Positions 53,284-61,862 of a stretch of DNA of 64,000 bases are shown in pieces (the first letter of the stretch is position 1; the number at the start of each line of letters is the position of its first letter). The translations under genes were made by a program, and so were the position numbers. Under the pieces are notes generated by a model that saw only the letters and a program-made list of their open reading frames with translations, ran no database searches and was not told where the DNA came from. Source of the stretch: Thermobacillus xylanilyticus. Lineage in GTDB: Bacteria; Bacillota; Bacilli; Paenibacillales; Paenibacillaceae. The stretch lies in contig NZ_CAJRAY010000083.1 in assembly GCF_907165215.1 (NCBI RefSeq), forward strand, positions 62,001 through 126,000, given 5' to 3'.

Positions 53284-54819
53284 ATGCGGATCGAACACGG
53301 GCATCAATTCACCGAGCATCATCGTTATATCGTCTATCGCGATTTCTCGATGAGCCCGCTGGACATGAAGACGCTCAGCCTGATCTATCAGCCGATGATC
53401 GGCGCGCCGGCCGTCTCGCTGTATCTCTTGCTCTATCACCAGATCGACGAGACGCGGACCGGTTATTCGCGTCCCGATGTGCAGCGAAGGCTGCTGCTCG
53501 GCCTCGGCGTCGGCCTCGGCGAGACCGGCCGGCGTCATCTGATCGAACAGACCTCCCGGCTCGAAGCCGTCGGGCTGCTGCAGACGCACCGGATCGCGCT
53601 GCCGGGCGGGGACGACATGCTGTACGAATACACGCTGGTCAGGCCGCTCGAGCCGGCCGAATTTTTCACGAACCCGCATTTTACGTTGCTGCTGCGGGAC
53701 AAGATCGGCAAATACGCCGTCATCGCGCTGCGCGAGCAGTTCGAGTCGCCGGCTCCGGAAGAGTTGGATCATGCGGGGGCGGGGCGGGAAGATCTCTCGG
53801 TTCCGTTCTTCGAAATCTTCCGCGTGCAGCCCCACAGCGCGGACGCCGAGCTGGAGCAGGCGCTGGCGGAGATTGCGACCACCCGCGAACCGGCGCCGGT
53901 TCTGCCGCCCGAGCCGTCCGCGGGCATCGCTTACGGCGAGCTGATATCCGGCTTTCCCCAAAGCTCCGCCAACCGGCCGTTCGTCGAACGGCTCCGGACG
54001 GACAAGAACGGCATGGCGGTCGTGAACTACGTCGCCTACAAATATGAACTCGACGTCGTGGACATGCGGCGGCTGCTCGACGAGCCCGGCGTCTTCTCGC
54101 CGGACGGCGCGCTCCTGTTCGACGAGCTGCAGCAGCGGGCCAGCATGTTCTACCGGCAGAACCGCAAGCTGGAAGAAGAGCGGAACCGGATCGCGGGGCG
54201 GAGCGTATCCAGCGCCGGCGTTCCGGAAGACGCGGCCCCGGACGAACCGCCGGAAGAAGTGCCGGTGTCGGAAGACGATTATTTGCCGGTTCCCGAATCG
54301 ATGGCGGGACGATGCGACATCGCGCAGTACAACTTCCTGATGCGGAACGAGCCGCACACCCGCTTCCTGAAGCGGTTCTTCCCGGGAGCCGTGCCCGCCT
54401 GGCTGGACCGGGCCTTCGAACGCATCGACCTTCATTACAAAATGCCGCGCGAAGTGATCAACGTGCTCATCCACTACATACTCGGCATGAGCGGAACGCA
54501 GCGGCTGTCGGGCGACTTCATCGACAAGGTAGCCTCGAACATGCTCGCCAGAGGGGTCGATACATACGAGAAGGCGATCCGGTACGTGCGCGAGCAGGAG
54601 AAGCTCGAGCAGCGGATGAAAGAAGCGGAGCGCCGTCCGCAAGGCGCGCAGGGTGCGCAGGGTGGGGCGCAAGGCCGCGCCTGGCGCGGCGGCCGGAGCG
54701 GCGGAACGCGCAAGCCGGCGATTCCGATCGTCGAGCAGCGGACGGGCGGCCGGCAGCTGACGCCGGAGGAGATGGCGGAGGCGCTCCGTCTGGCAAGCGA
54801 GCTGGAACGCGAGTCGTAA
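53284..54819 (+). CDS. dnaB: Replication initiation and membrane attachment protein DnaB
   Basis: 511 residues. N-terminal DnaB winged-helix domain (DFSMSPLDMKTLSLIYQPMI, VSLYLLLYHQID), then DnaD-like domains, the second with FLKRFFPGAVPAWLDRAFER and PREVINVLIHYILG. A low-complexity Gln/Gly/Arg tail (about 450-475) follows. In Bacillales DnaB and DnaD recruit the helicase to origins and stalled forks. It lies 19 nt before dnaI, the known pairing. The start is uncertain: ATG 53284 was chosen for length and the GGAG upstream; ATG 53266 is possible. Confidence 0.92.
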   Translation: MRIEHGHQFTEHHRYIVYRDFSMSPLDMKTLSLIYQPMIGAPAVSLYLLLYHQIDETRTGYSRPDVQRRLLLGLGVGLGETGRRHLIEQTSRLEAVGLLQTHRIALPGGDDMLYEYTLVRPLEPAEFFTNPHFTLLLRDKIGKYAVIALREQFESPAPEELDHAGAGREDLSVPFFEIFRVQPHSADAELEQALAEIATTREPAPVLPPEPSAGIAYGELISGFPQSSANRPFVERLRTDKNGMAVVNYVAYKYELDVVDMRRLLDEPGVFSPDGALLFDELQQRASMFYRQNRKLEEERNRIAGRSVSSAGVPEDAAPDEPPEEVPVSEDDYLPVPESMAGRCDIAQYNFLMRNEPHTRFLKRFFPGAVPAWLDRAFERIDLHYKMPREVINVLIHYILGMSGTQRLSGDFIDKVASNMLARGVDTYEKAIRYVREQEKLEQRMKEAERRPQGAQGAQGGAQGRAWRGGRSGGTRKPAIPIVEQRTGGRQLTPEEMAEALRLASELERES

Positions 54820-54838
54820 CAAGGGAGGGGGCAGACCG

Positions 54839-55795
54839 ATGGAATCGCTGGGGGAACTCATCAAGCGGTGGCCGCTCGGCGCAGGGATGCAGGCCGAAGC
54901 GGAGCGGCATTTGGACGCGCTGCTGGAGGAACCGGCCGTCCGCGAGCTTCGGGCGCGCCATCCGGAACTGACGCGGCGCGACCTGCGCCTCAATCTGAAC
55001 CGGATTTATCAATATGTGAAAGAACAGCGCCATTGCGCCGCGTGTCCCGGTCTTGACCGGTGCCCGAACGACATCGAAGGGTACTACACAGTGCTGGAGT
55101 GCGAGGTGCAAAGCGACAAGGCGCAGCTGTACGACCGGAAAGTCCCCTGCAGCCTGCTCAAGGCGCGTCAGGCCGAACAGCAGCTGCGCAGCCGGGTGCG
55201 GAGCTTCTACATCGACGAATCGGCGCTCGGCGGTTCGTTCTCGCCGACCGAGATGGTCACCCTCGAGCCCGAGCGTTCGGCTGCCGTCAACCATCTGTTC
55301 AAATACATCAAGACGACGCGGGAGAACGGCCTGCAGAAGCGCGGACTTTATCTCGTCGGCCCGTTCGGCACGGGCAAGACGTATCTCATGTGCTATATGC
55401 TGCACGAGCTGGCGAAGAGCGGGCTGTCCGGCGTCATCGTCTACGTGCCGGAGTTCGTCGAGGACGTGAAATCGATGCTGGATGAACCGGCCCGGCTGCG
55501 CGAGACGATTGAACTGATGAAGCAGACCGACCTGCTCGTTTTTGACGACATCGGCGCCGAGAACCTCAGCCCCTGGGTGCGCGACCATGTGATGGGCACG
55601 ATTCTGAACTACCGCATGAACCGGAAGCCGACGTTTTACACGTCCAATCATGACCTGGACGCGCTGGAGCGGCATTTCAGCTTCACGAACAAGGACGGCG
55701 AGGAAGCGCACAAAGGGCAGCGGCTGATGGACCGGATCCGCCCGTTCGTCGACCGGCTCTGGATCGGCGGCGGGAACAAGCGCGGCCTCACGTGA
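54839..55795 (+). CDS. dnaI: Primosomal helicase loader DnaI
   Basis: 318 residues. The N-terminal helicase-binding domain holds zinc cysteines (HCAACPGLDRCP and later Cys), and the AAA+ domain has Walker A GPFGTGKT (174-181) and Walker B LLVFDDIGAE. DnaI loads the replicative helicase with DnaB and DnaD. GGAGGGGG precedes the ATG. The final SNHDLDALERHF region contains sensor residues. Confidence 0.95.
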   Translation: MESLGELIKRWPLGAGMQAEAERHLDALLEEPAVRELRARHPELTRRDLRLNLNRIYQYVKEQRHCAACPGLDRCPNDIEGYYTVLECEVQSDKAQLYDRKVPCSLLKARQAEQQLRSRVRSFYIDESALGGSFSPTEMVTLEPERSAAVNHLFKYIKTTRENGLQKRGLYLVGPFGTGKTYLMCYMLHELAKSGLSGVIVYVPEFVEDVKSMLDEPARLRETIELMKQTDLLVFDDIGAENLSPWVRDHVMGTILNYRMNRKPTFYTSNHDLDALERHFSFTNKDGEEAHKGQRLMDRIRPFVDRLWIGGGNKRGLT

Positions 55796-55914
55796 CCGCC
55801 ATCTTAAGAATGAACGCTTGTTCCGGCTTCTCCGGAGATGGTAAGATGCGGGAAGATGACAAAAAGGATACGTGCGAATCCGCACCGTGTCCGGAGAGGA
55901 AGGAACTGGTCACC

Positions 55915-56940
55915 ATGCGCAAACATCGTGTCGTTGTGGCCGGCTGCGGCGGCATGTCCCGGCTGTGGCTGGATTACGCGCAATCCGGTGAGAAGGTCGA
56001 GATCGCCGCGCTCGTCGATCTGTATGAAGAGACGGCGCGCCGGAGGGCCGCCGAACGCGGGCTGGACGTCCCGATCTTCACCGATCTTGCGGAAGCGCTG
56101 TCGAAGGTGGAGGCGGACCTCGTGTTCGACGTGACGATACCGGCCAGCCACAAGACGGTCGTGACGACGGCGCTCTCCGCCGGCTGCCACGTGTTCGGCG
56201 AGAAGCCGATGGCCGAGTCGCTGGAGGATGCCAAGGAGATCGTGCGCGTCGCGGGACAGACGGGAAAGCGGTACGCGGTCATGCAGAACCGCCGGTACAA
56301 CCGGCAGATCCGCGCGCTGCGGGAGCTGATCGCTGGCGGGACGATCGGCAAGGTCGGATCGATTCACGCCGATTTCTTTCTCGGGCCACATTTCGGCGGC
56401 TTCCGCGACGCGATGGAGAGCCCGCTCATCGTCGACATGGCGATCCACACGTTCGATCAGGCCCGCTTCATCAGCGGGGCGGATCCGGTCTCGGTGTACT
56501 GCCACGAGTACAATCCGCCGGGTTCGTGGTATCAGGGCAACGCTTCGGCGGTATGCATTTTCGAGATGAGCGACGGTTCGGTGTTCACGTACCGCGGGTC
56601 GTGGTGCGCGGAAGGGTTCCCGACGTCCTGGGAAGCGGACTGGCGCATCATCGGCAGCCGCGGCACGGCGCGCTGGAACGGCAGCTCGACGCCGGAGGCG
56701 GAGGTCGTGGACGAGTCGGCGGAACCCGGCTTCATCCGGGCCGTGCGCCGGGTGGAAGCGAAGGCCGCCTGGAACGGGCGGGAAGGCCATGCCGGCTGCC
56801 TCGACGAGATGTTCGCCGCGCTGGAGGAGGGGCGTCCGGCGGAGACGGACTGCACCGACAACATCAAAAGCATGGCCATGGTGTTCGGCGCGCTCGAGAG
56901 CGCGAAGACCGGCCGCAAAGTGATGCTCGACCATCTGTGA
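55915..56940 (+). CDS. Gfo/Idh/MocA-family oxidoreductase
   Basis: 341 residues. Rossmann fold VVVAGCGGMSRLW, EKP motif CHVFGEKPMAE, and the substrate domain with ESPLIVDMAIHTFDQARFIS. Probably acts on a sugar, inositol or a derivative; the substrate is unknown. ATG 55915 follows AAGGAA by 9 nt. It is not closely similar to the xylan-locus oxidoreductase at 15820. Stands alone, with a terminator at 56953. Confidence 0.87.
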   Translation: MRKHRVVVAGCGGMSRLWLDYAQSGEKVEIAALVDLYEETARRRAAERGLDVPIFTDLAEALSKVEADLVFDVTIPASHKTVVTTALSAGCHVFGEKPMAESLEDAKEIVRVAGQTGKRYAVMQNRRYNRQIRALRELIAGGTIGKVGSIHADFFLGPHFGGFRDAMESPLIVDMAIHTFDQARFISGADPVSVYCHEYNPPGSWYQGNASAVCIFEMSDGSVFTYRGSWCAEGFPTSWEADWRIIGSRGTARWNGSSTPEAEVVDESAEPGFIRAVRRVEAKAAWNGREGHAGCLDEMFAALEEGRPAETDCTDNIKSMAMVFGALESAKTGRKVMLDHL

Positions 56941-56952
56941 TCCGACAGCCAG

Positions 56953-57000
56953 GGTCCGCCCGCAGGTTTCACCGCCTGCCGGGCGGGCCGTTTGTTTTAT
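56953..57000 (+). terminator. Strong terminator after the oxidoreductase
   Basis: A 14-15 bp GC-rich stem (56953-56966 with 56975-56989, one bulged C), 8-nt loop, then GTTTGTTTTAT. Confidence 0.85.
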
Positions 57001-57042
57001 CAGCGCAGTTTATAAGATCAATAAAAACTAACAAAAAATAGG

Positions 57043-57114
57043 TTGACGCCCCGGCTGGCGACCTGATATGATGCTTCTATAACCCGACTAAACATGTAGG
57101 AATAATCATTTAGT
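57043..57114 (+). promoter_or_regulatory. Sigma-A promoter and possible operator of the sulfate operon
   Basis: TTGACG (57043-57048), an 18-nt spacer and TATGAT (57067-57072). Just after the start point, ACTAAA (57087-57092) and TTTAGT (57109-57114) form an inverted repeat separated by 16 nt containing GTAGGAATAAT. Its position suits a repressor; CymR, the cysteine regulator of Bacillales, is a possibility I could not test. Confidence 0.6.
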
Positions 57115-57226
57115 GACCGGTCAACCGGAGCAAATGAAGCCTCGTCCTCATCGCGCTGCGCCATCAGTCGGTACAGATTGAGAAGGGACGGCCGCCGGGC
57201 CGCCCGATTTTGGGGGAGTGTCGAGA

Positions 57227-58312
57227 ATGAAATCCAAGATTTATCGGACGCTGATTTTGATTGCCATCATTGCCCTGTTGACCGCCTGCGGATCGGGCGG
57301 CGGCAACGGCTCGGGCAACGGACCGTCGACCGGTTCCGGGGGAGCGTCTTCCGATGCGAAACAAGAATCGCTGCCGCCGGTGGAACTGCTGAACGTTTCC
57401 TACGACCCGACCCGCGAGCTTTACGAAGCGTACAACGAGCTGTTCGCCGAGTACTGGCTGAACGAGAAGGGCCAGAAAGTGACGATCAAGCAGTCGCACG
57501 GCGGTTCCGGCAAGCAGGCCCGCTCCGTCATCGACGGGCTGGAAGCGGACGTCGTGACGCTGGCGCTCGGCTACGACATCGACGCCATCGCCGATGCGGG
57601 GCTGATCTCGCCGGACTGGCAGTCGCAGTTTGACCTGAACAGCTCGCCTTATACTTCGACGATCGTTTTCCTCGTCCGGGAAGGCAATCCGAAGGGGATC
57701 AAGGACTGGGACGACCTGATCAAGGAGGGCGTCGAAGTCATTACGCCGAACCCGAAGACGTCCGGCGGCGCGCGCTGGAACTACCTCGCCGCATGGGGCT
57801 ACGCGCTGAAGAAAAGCGGCGGCGACGAAGCGTATGCGCAGGAGTTCGTGAAGGAACTGTTCAAGCACGTGCCGGTTCTCGACTCGGGCGCGCGCGGAGC
57901 GACGACGACGTTCGTGGAACGGAAGATCGGCGACGTGCTGCTCGCATGGGAGAACGAGGCGTTCCTGTCGCTCAAGGAATTCGGCGAAGACCAGTTCGAT
58001 ATCGTCACGCCTTCGCTCAGCATTCTGGCCGAACCGCCGGTCGCCATCGTCGACAAGGTGGTCGACAAGCGGGGAACGCGGGAAGTCGCCGAAGCGTACC
58101 TGAACTATCTGTACACCGAGGAAGCGCAGAAAGTGATCGGCGAGAATTTCTACCGGCCGACGCTGCCATCCGTGGCCGAACAGTTCAAAGACGTGTTCGT
58201 CGACGTGGAGCTGCTGACGATCGACGACGATTTCGGCGGCTGGCGCGCGGCGCAGGAGAAGCATTTCGCCGACGGAGGCATTTTCGACCAAATCTATACG
58301 CCGGGTTCCTGA
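57227..58312 (+). CDS. Sulfate/thiosulfate ABC substrate-binding lipoprotein
   Basis: 361 residues, lipobox LLTAC. Family blocks [40 protein letters not shown] and [20 protein letters not shown] are those of Sbp/CysP proteins; the SGGARW stretch binds the anion. ATG 57227 has GGGGGAG 9 nt upstream. First gene of a five-gene operon (binding protein, cysT, cysW, cysA, yezD-like). Sulfate or thiosulfate cannot be told apart. Confidence 0.93.
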   Translation: MKSKIYRTLILIAIIALLTACGSGGGNGSGNGPSTGSGGASSDAKQESLPPVELLNVSYDPTRELYEAYNELFAEYWLNEKGQKVTIKQSHGGSGKQARSVIDGLEADVVTLALGYDIDAIADAGLISPDWQSQFDLNSSPYTSTIVFLVREGNPKGIKDWDDLIKEGVEVITPNPKTSGGARWNYLAAWGYALKKSGGDEAYAQEFVKELFKHVPVLDSGARGATTTFVERKIGDVLLAWENEAFLSLKEFGEDQFDIVTPSLSILAEPPVAIVDKVVDKRGTREVAEAYLNYLYTEEAQKVIGENFYRPTLPSVAEQFKDVFVDVELLTIDDDFGGWRAAQEKHFADGGIFDQIYTPGS

Positions 58313-58360
58313 TCACCGGATAAATCGAACAGCCGTGAATCGGACGGGAGCTGACTTCAC

Positions 58361-59194
58361 ATGAAAGGTTCCAGAAAGGCCAGCGTGCTGCCGGGATTCG
58401 GACTGTCGCTCGGATTTACCGTTCTGTATCTGAGTCTCATCGTAATCATTCCGCTGGCCAGCGTCCTGATCAAGACGGCCGGAATGAGCTTCACGGAGTT
58501 CTGGGCGGCCGTGACGAACGCCCGCGTGCTCGCGGCGTACAAGTTGAGTTTTCTGACCGCGTTCTTCGCGGCCGCCGTCAATGCCGTGTTCGGCCTGCTC
58601 GTCGCCTGGGTGCTCGTGCGCTACCGGTTTCCGGGCAAGCGGCTCATCGACAGCATCGTCGACCTGCCGTTCGCCCTGCCGACCGCGGTTGCGGGCATCG
58701 CGTTGACGTCCATCTACGCGCCGACCGGTTGGGTCGGATCGCTGCTTGAACCGCTCGGACTGAAAATCGCTTATACCCCGATCGGCATCACGATCGCATT
58801 GGTGTTCATCGGCCTGCCGTTCGTCGTGCGGACGGTGCAGCCGGTTCTGCAAGATCTCGACAAAGACGTGGAAGAAGCGGCCGTCATGCTCGGCGCGTAT
58901 CGCTGGCGGACGTTCCGCCGCGTCATTCTGCCGGAGCTGATCCCGCCGCTGCTTACCGGCTTCGCCCTGGCGTTCGCCCGGGGCATCGGCGAGTACGGTT
59001 CTGTCGTGTTCATCTCCGGCAACATGCCGATGCGGACGGAGATCGCGCCGCTGCTCATCATGACGAAGCTCGAGCAGTTCGACTACGCCGGCGCGACGGC
59101 CATCGCGCTCGTCATGCTGGTGATCTCGTTCTCCCTGCTGCTGCTCATCAACTACATGCAGTGGCGGTACAGCCGCCGCGTGCAGGCGGGATAA
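58361..59194 (+). CDS. cysT: Sulfate ABC permease CysT
   Basis: 277 residues, six or seven helices. [20 protein letters not shown] and the coupling loop [20 protein letters not shown], then [19 protein letters not shown], are characteristic of CysT. Pairs with CysW to form the channel. Confidence 0.94.
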   Translation: MKGSRKASVLPGFGLSLGFTVLYLSLIVIIPLASVLIKTAGMSFTEFWAAVTNARVLAAYKLSFLTAFFAAAVNAVFGLLVAWVLVRYRFPGKRLIDSIVDLPFALPTAVAGIALTSIYAPTGWVGSLLEPLGLKIAYTPIGITIALVFIGLPFVVRTVQPVLQDLDKDVEEAAVMLGAYRWRTFRRVILPELIPPLLTGFALAFARGIGEYGSVVFISGNMPMRTEIAPLLIMTKLEQFDYAGATAIALVMLVISFSLLLLINYMQWRYSRRVQAG

Positions 59195-59206
59195 GGAGGG
59201 ATCGCC

Positions 59207-60097
59207 ATGGCTGGAGCCATTCACGCACATCTGTCAGACGCGGCGTCCGACCGGCCCGCCCACGCGACGGAATCGAGGGGCGTCCGGATCGCGCTGATTA
59301 CGGTCGCGCTGCTGTTCCTGGCGCTGATCATTCTGCTGCCGCTCATTTCCGTCATCGTCGAGGCGCTGTCGCAGGGCTGGCGCGTCTATGTCGAATCGAT
59401 CACCGAGAAAGATGCGCTCTCGGCGCTGAGACTCACGCTGATCACCGCGGCCATCGCCGTCCCGCTGAACACGGTGTTCGGCATCGCGGCCGCCTGGGCG
59501 ATCGCGAAGTTCAAGTTCCGGGGCAAGAACGTGCTCATCACGCTGATCGATCTGCCGTTCGCCGTCTCCCCGGTCATTTCGGGCCTGATCTTCGTCCTGC
59601 TGTTCGGCGCGCAGGGGCTGCTCGGTCCGTGGCTGGCGGCGCATGACATCAAGGTCATCTTCGCGCTGCCCGGCATCGTGCTCGCCACCATATTCGTCAC
59701 CTTCCCGTTCGTGGCGCGGGAACTGATTCCGCTCATGCAGACGCAGGGCGTGCAGGAGGAAGAGGCGGCGGCGACGCTGGGGGCGAAGGGCTGGCAGATT
59801 TTCTGGCGCGTGACGCTGCCGAACATCAAATGGGGGTTGCTCTACGGCATCATCCTGTGCAACGCGCGGGCGATGGGCGAATTCGGCGCCGTATCCGTCG
59901 TCTCGGGGCATATCCGCGGACAGACGAACACGCTGCCGTTGCACGTCGAGATCCTGTACAACGAGTACCAGTTCACCGCATCGTTCGCCGTCGCTTCGCT
60001 GCTGGTGCTGCTTGCGCTCGTGACGCTGGTCGTCAAGGCGATCGTCGAGTGGAAATCCGAACAGCGATCGGCTGGATCGGAAGGAGGAACCGGGTAA
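59207..60097 (+). CDS. cysW: Sulfate ABC permease CysW
   Basis: 296 residues, six helices. LITLIDLPFAVSPVISGLIF, the coupling loop EEEAAATLGAKGWQIFWRVT, and AMGEFGAVSVVSGHIRGQTN are CysW signatures. Starts 12 nt after cysT and ends 1 nt before cysA. Confidence 0.94.
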   Translation: MAGAIHAHLSDAASDRPAHATESRGVRIALITVALLFLALIILLPLISVIVEALSQGWRVYVESITEKDALSALRLTLITAAIAVPLNTVFGIAAAWAIAKFKFRGKNVLITLIDLPFAVSPVISGLIFVLLFGAQGLLGPWLAAHDIKVIFALPGIVLATIFVTFPFVARELIPLMQTQGVQEEEAAATLGAKGWQIFWRVTLPNIKWGLLYGIILCNARAMGEFGAVSVVSGHIRGQTNTLPLHVEILYNEYQFTASFAVASLLVLLALVTLVVKAIVEWKSEQRSAGSEGGTG

Positions 60098-60098
60098 C

Positions 60099-61163
60099 AT
60101 GCGTATCGAAGTGCGGAATGTGACGAAGCGTTTCGGCAGCCTGAAGGCGGTCGACAATGTCAGCTTCACGATCGAAGAGGGCAAGCTGATCGGGCTGCTC
60201 GGCCCGAGCGGCGGCGGCAAGTCCACCCTGCTGCGGATGCTCGCGGGGCTGGAGACGCCGGACGAAGGCGATATCATCCTGGACGGCAAGCGCGTCAACG
60301 ACGTGCCGCCGCAGAAGCGGGGCATCGGCTTCGTCTTCCAGAACTACGCGCTGTTCCGTCACATGACCGTGTTCGACAACATCGCGTTCGGACTGGAAGT
60401 GAAGAAGGCGAAGAAGAATGAAATCCGGGAGCGCGTGAACGAGCTGCTCAAGCTGGTGGGCCTTGAGGCGATCGGGAACCGTTATCCGCATCAGCTCTCG
60501 GGCGGCCAGCGGCAGCGCGTCGCGTTCGCCCGGGCGCTGGCGCCGCGGCCGAGCCTGCTCCTGCTCGACGAGCCGTTCGCCGCGATCGACGCGAAGGTGC
60601 GCAAGGAGCTCAGGACGTGGCTGAAAGAGATGATCGAGCAAATCGGCATCACATCGATCTTCGTGACGCACGACCAGGACGAGGCGGTCGAAGTGGCCGA
60701 CGAGATGCTCATTTTCTCGAACGGCCGGCTGGAACAGCAGGGCTCGCCGCTTGAGATCTACCGCCATCCGCGGACGCCTTTCGTCGCATCGTTCATCGGC
60801 GAATCGCGGGTGCTCCAGCATCCCGAGCGGCTCATCGGATTCGAGGAAGCGGTCAGCCAGGGAGGCAAATCGGCCATCATCCGCCCGGAATTCGTGGAGG
60901 TCGGCTTGCAGCGGGAGCTTTCCTATCCGCTGTCCGCGCAGCGGGGGATCGTCCGGCAGTCGTTCTTCCGCGGCGCGCATCTGGAACTGGAAGTGGATGT
61001 CGAAGGCAATCGGCTGATCGCGTACCGGTCGCTTGACCGGGAACCGCTCGAGCCGGGCGCCGAAGTGCTTGTCTTTATTCATCGGTTGTACGTGCTTGAC
61101 GGATCGTCTGCGGTATTGGTCGAAAATCCGCTCAAGACGGATCCGATGCCGGTCCATATTTAG
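60099..61163 (+). CDS. cysA: Sulfate ABC ATPase CysA
   Basis: 354 residues. Walker A GPSGGGKST, signature LSGGQRQRVAFARAL, Walker B LLLLDEPFAAID, H-loop FVTHDQDEA, and a C-terminal TOBE-like region (IIRPEFVEVG to about 335). Powers the CysTW channel. AAGGAGG upstream of the ATG. Confidence 0.95.
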   Translation: MRIEVRNVTKRFGSLKAVDNVSFTIEEGKLIGLLGPSGGGKSTLLRMLAGLETPDEGDIILDGKRVNDVPPQKRGIGFVFQNYALFRHMTVFDNIAFGLEVKKAKKNEIRERVNELLKLVGLEAIGNRYPHQLSGGQRQRVAFARALAPRPSLLLLDEPFAAIDAKVRKELRTWLKEMIEQIGITSIFVTHDQDEAVEVADEMLIFSNGRLEQQGSPLEIYRHPRTPFVASFIGESRVLQHPERLIGFEEAVSQGGKSAIIRPEFVEVGLQRELSYPLSAQRGIVRQSFFRGAHLELEVDVEGNRLIAYRSLDREPLEPGAEVLVFIHRLYVLDGSSAVLVENPLKTDPMPVHI

Positions 61164-61192
61164 TCCATACTGGAATGGATGGAGGGTTCACA

Positions 61193-61411
61193 ATGGCGAA
61201 ACCGGTAGAGGTGGATGCCGTATGGCTGGAACGGATTGCCGAAGTGGTGAACGGCCTGGAATACGGCTCGGTGGTCATTACGGTTCATGACGGCCGGATC
61301 GTGCAAATCGATCGCACGGAACGCAAGCGGTTCGACGCAGCGGCCGCGGCGCGTAGGGCTCAGCCTGTTGCCGGCAGGCCATTGCCGAAGACCGGCGAAG
61401 CGAAACATTGA
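61193..61411 (+). CDS. YezD-family (DUF2292) small protein
   Basis: 72 residues. The central block VVNGLEYGSVVITVHDGRIV followed by QIDRTERKRF is the DUF2292/YezD signature. These proteins accompany sulfur-assimilation genes, which fits the end of a sulfate importer operon; their activity is unknown. GGAGGG is 6 nt before the ATG. Confidence 0.88.
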   Translation: MAKPVEVDAVWLERIAEVVNGLEYGSVVITVHDGRIVQIDRTERKRFDAAAAARRAQPVAGRPLPKTGEAKH

Positions 61412-61419
61412 AAACGAAC

Positions 61420-61456
61420 AGCCCCGCCGCCGTCCGGAATGGACGGAAGCGGGGCT
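61420..61456. terminator. Hairpin after the sulfate operon
   Basis: AGCCCCGC (61420-61427) pairs with GCGGGGCT (61449-61456), inner CCGTCC/GGACGG. No clear T-tract. Lies between convergent genes. Confidence 0.6.
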
Positions 61457-61509
61457 TCGGTTTACGGCAGGTCAAATGCGCATGAGGCGGCATTGCGCCG
61501 CCGGCCGGG

Positions 61510-61656
61510 TTACGAGATCAGAAACTTGATGATGACGGCTGCGGCGAAAACAACCACCATAAAGGCGAACATACCGGCGAAACCGACCGCCACATCGTTG
61601 AAATCGTTGCGCGGCTCTTCATTGATATGTTGACGCGGATCCTGCACGTTCTCCAT
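61510..61656 (-). CDS. YqzM-like small membrane protein
   Basis: 48 residues: a polar N-terminus (NVQDPRQHINEEPRNDF) and one helix, VGFAGMFAFMVVVFAAAVII, ending KFLIS. The pattern (VGF...F...VIKF) resembles YqzM of Bacillales. AGGAGGA is 7 nt before the ATG. Function unknown. Confidence 0.72.
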   Translation of the reverse strand: MENVQDPRQHINEEPRNDFNDVAVGFAGMFAFMVVVFAAAVIIKFLIS

Positions 61657-61862
61657 CAGTCTGTCCTCCTGTCGGGCCGGCGGTAAACCGCAGCTTGTGC
61701 CCCGTAAGTCTTCCATCGCTCCCCCTAGTATACCCAACTTGCCGAATGCTTGTAAAGCGAACGAATGTGACAAAAATAAGGCGGCGTTTTGTCGGTACGG
61801 CATCGCTCCGCCGGGCGTTCCATGTGCTACAATACGTATAGCGACGAAGGGGGCGAAACCGC

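Noticed and set aside
56941-57226. A SAM (S-box) or T-box riboswitch before the sulfate operon
   Set aside because: The interval between promoter and gene is too short, and none of the conserved elements or a terminator stem could be recognised.
61758-61771. A LexA box controlling uvrC
   Set aside because: CGAACGAATGTGAC keeps one half-site but loses two key bases of the other half, so it is too weak to list as a feature.
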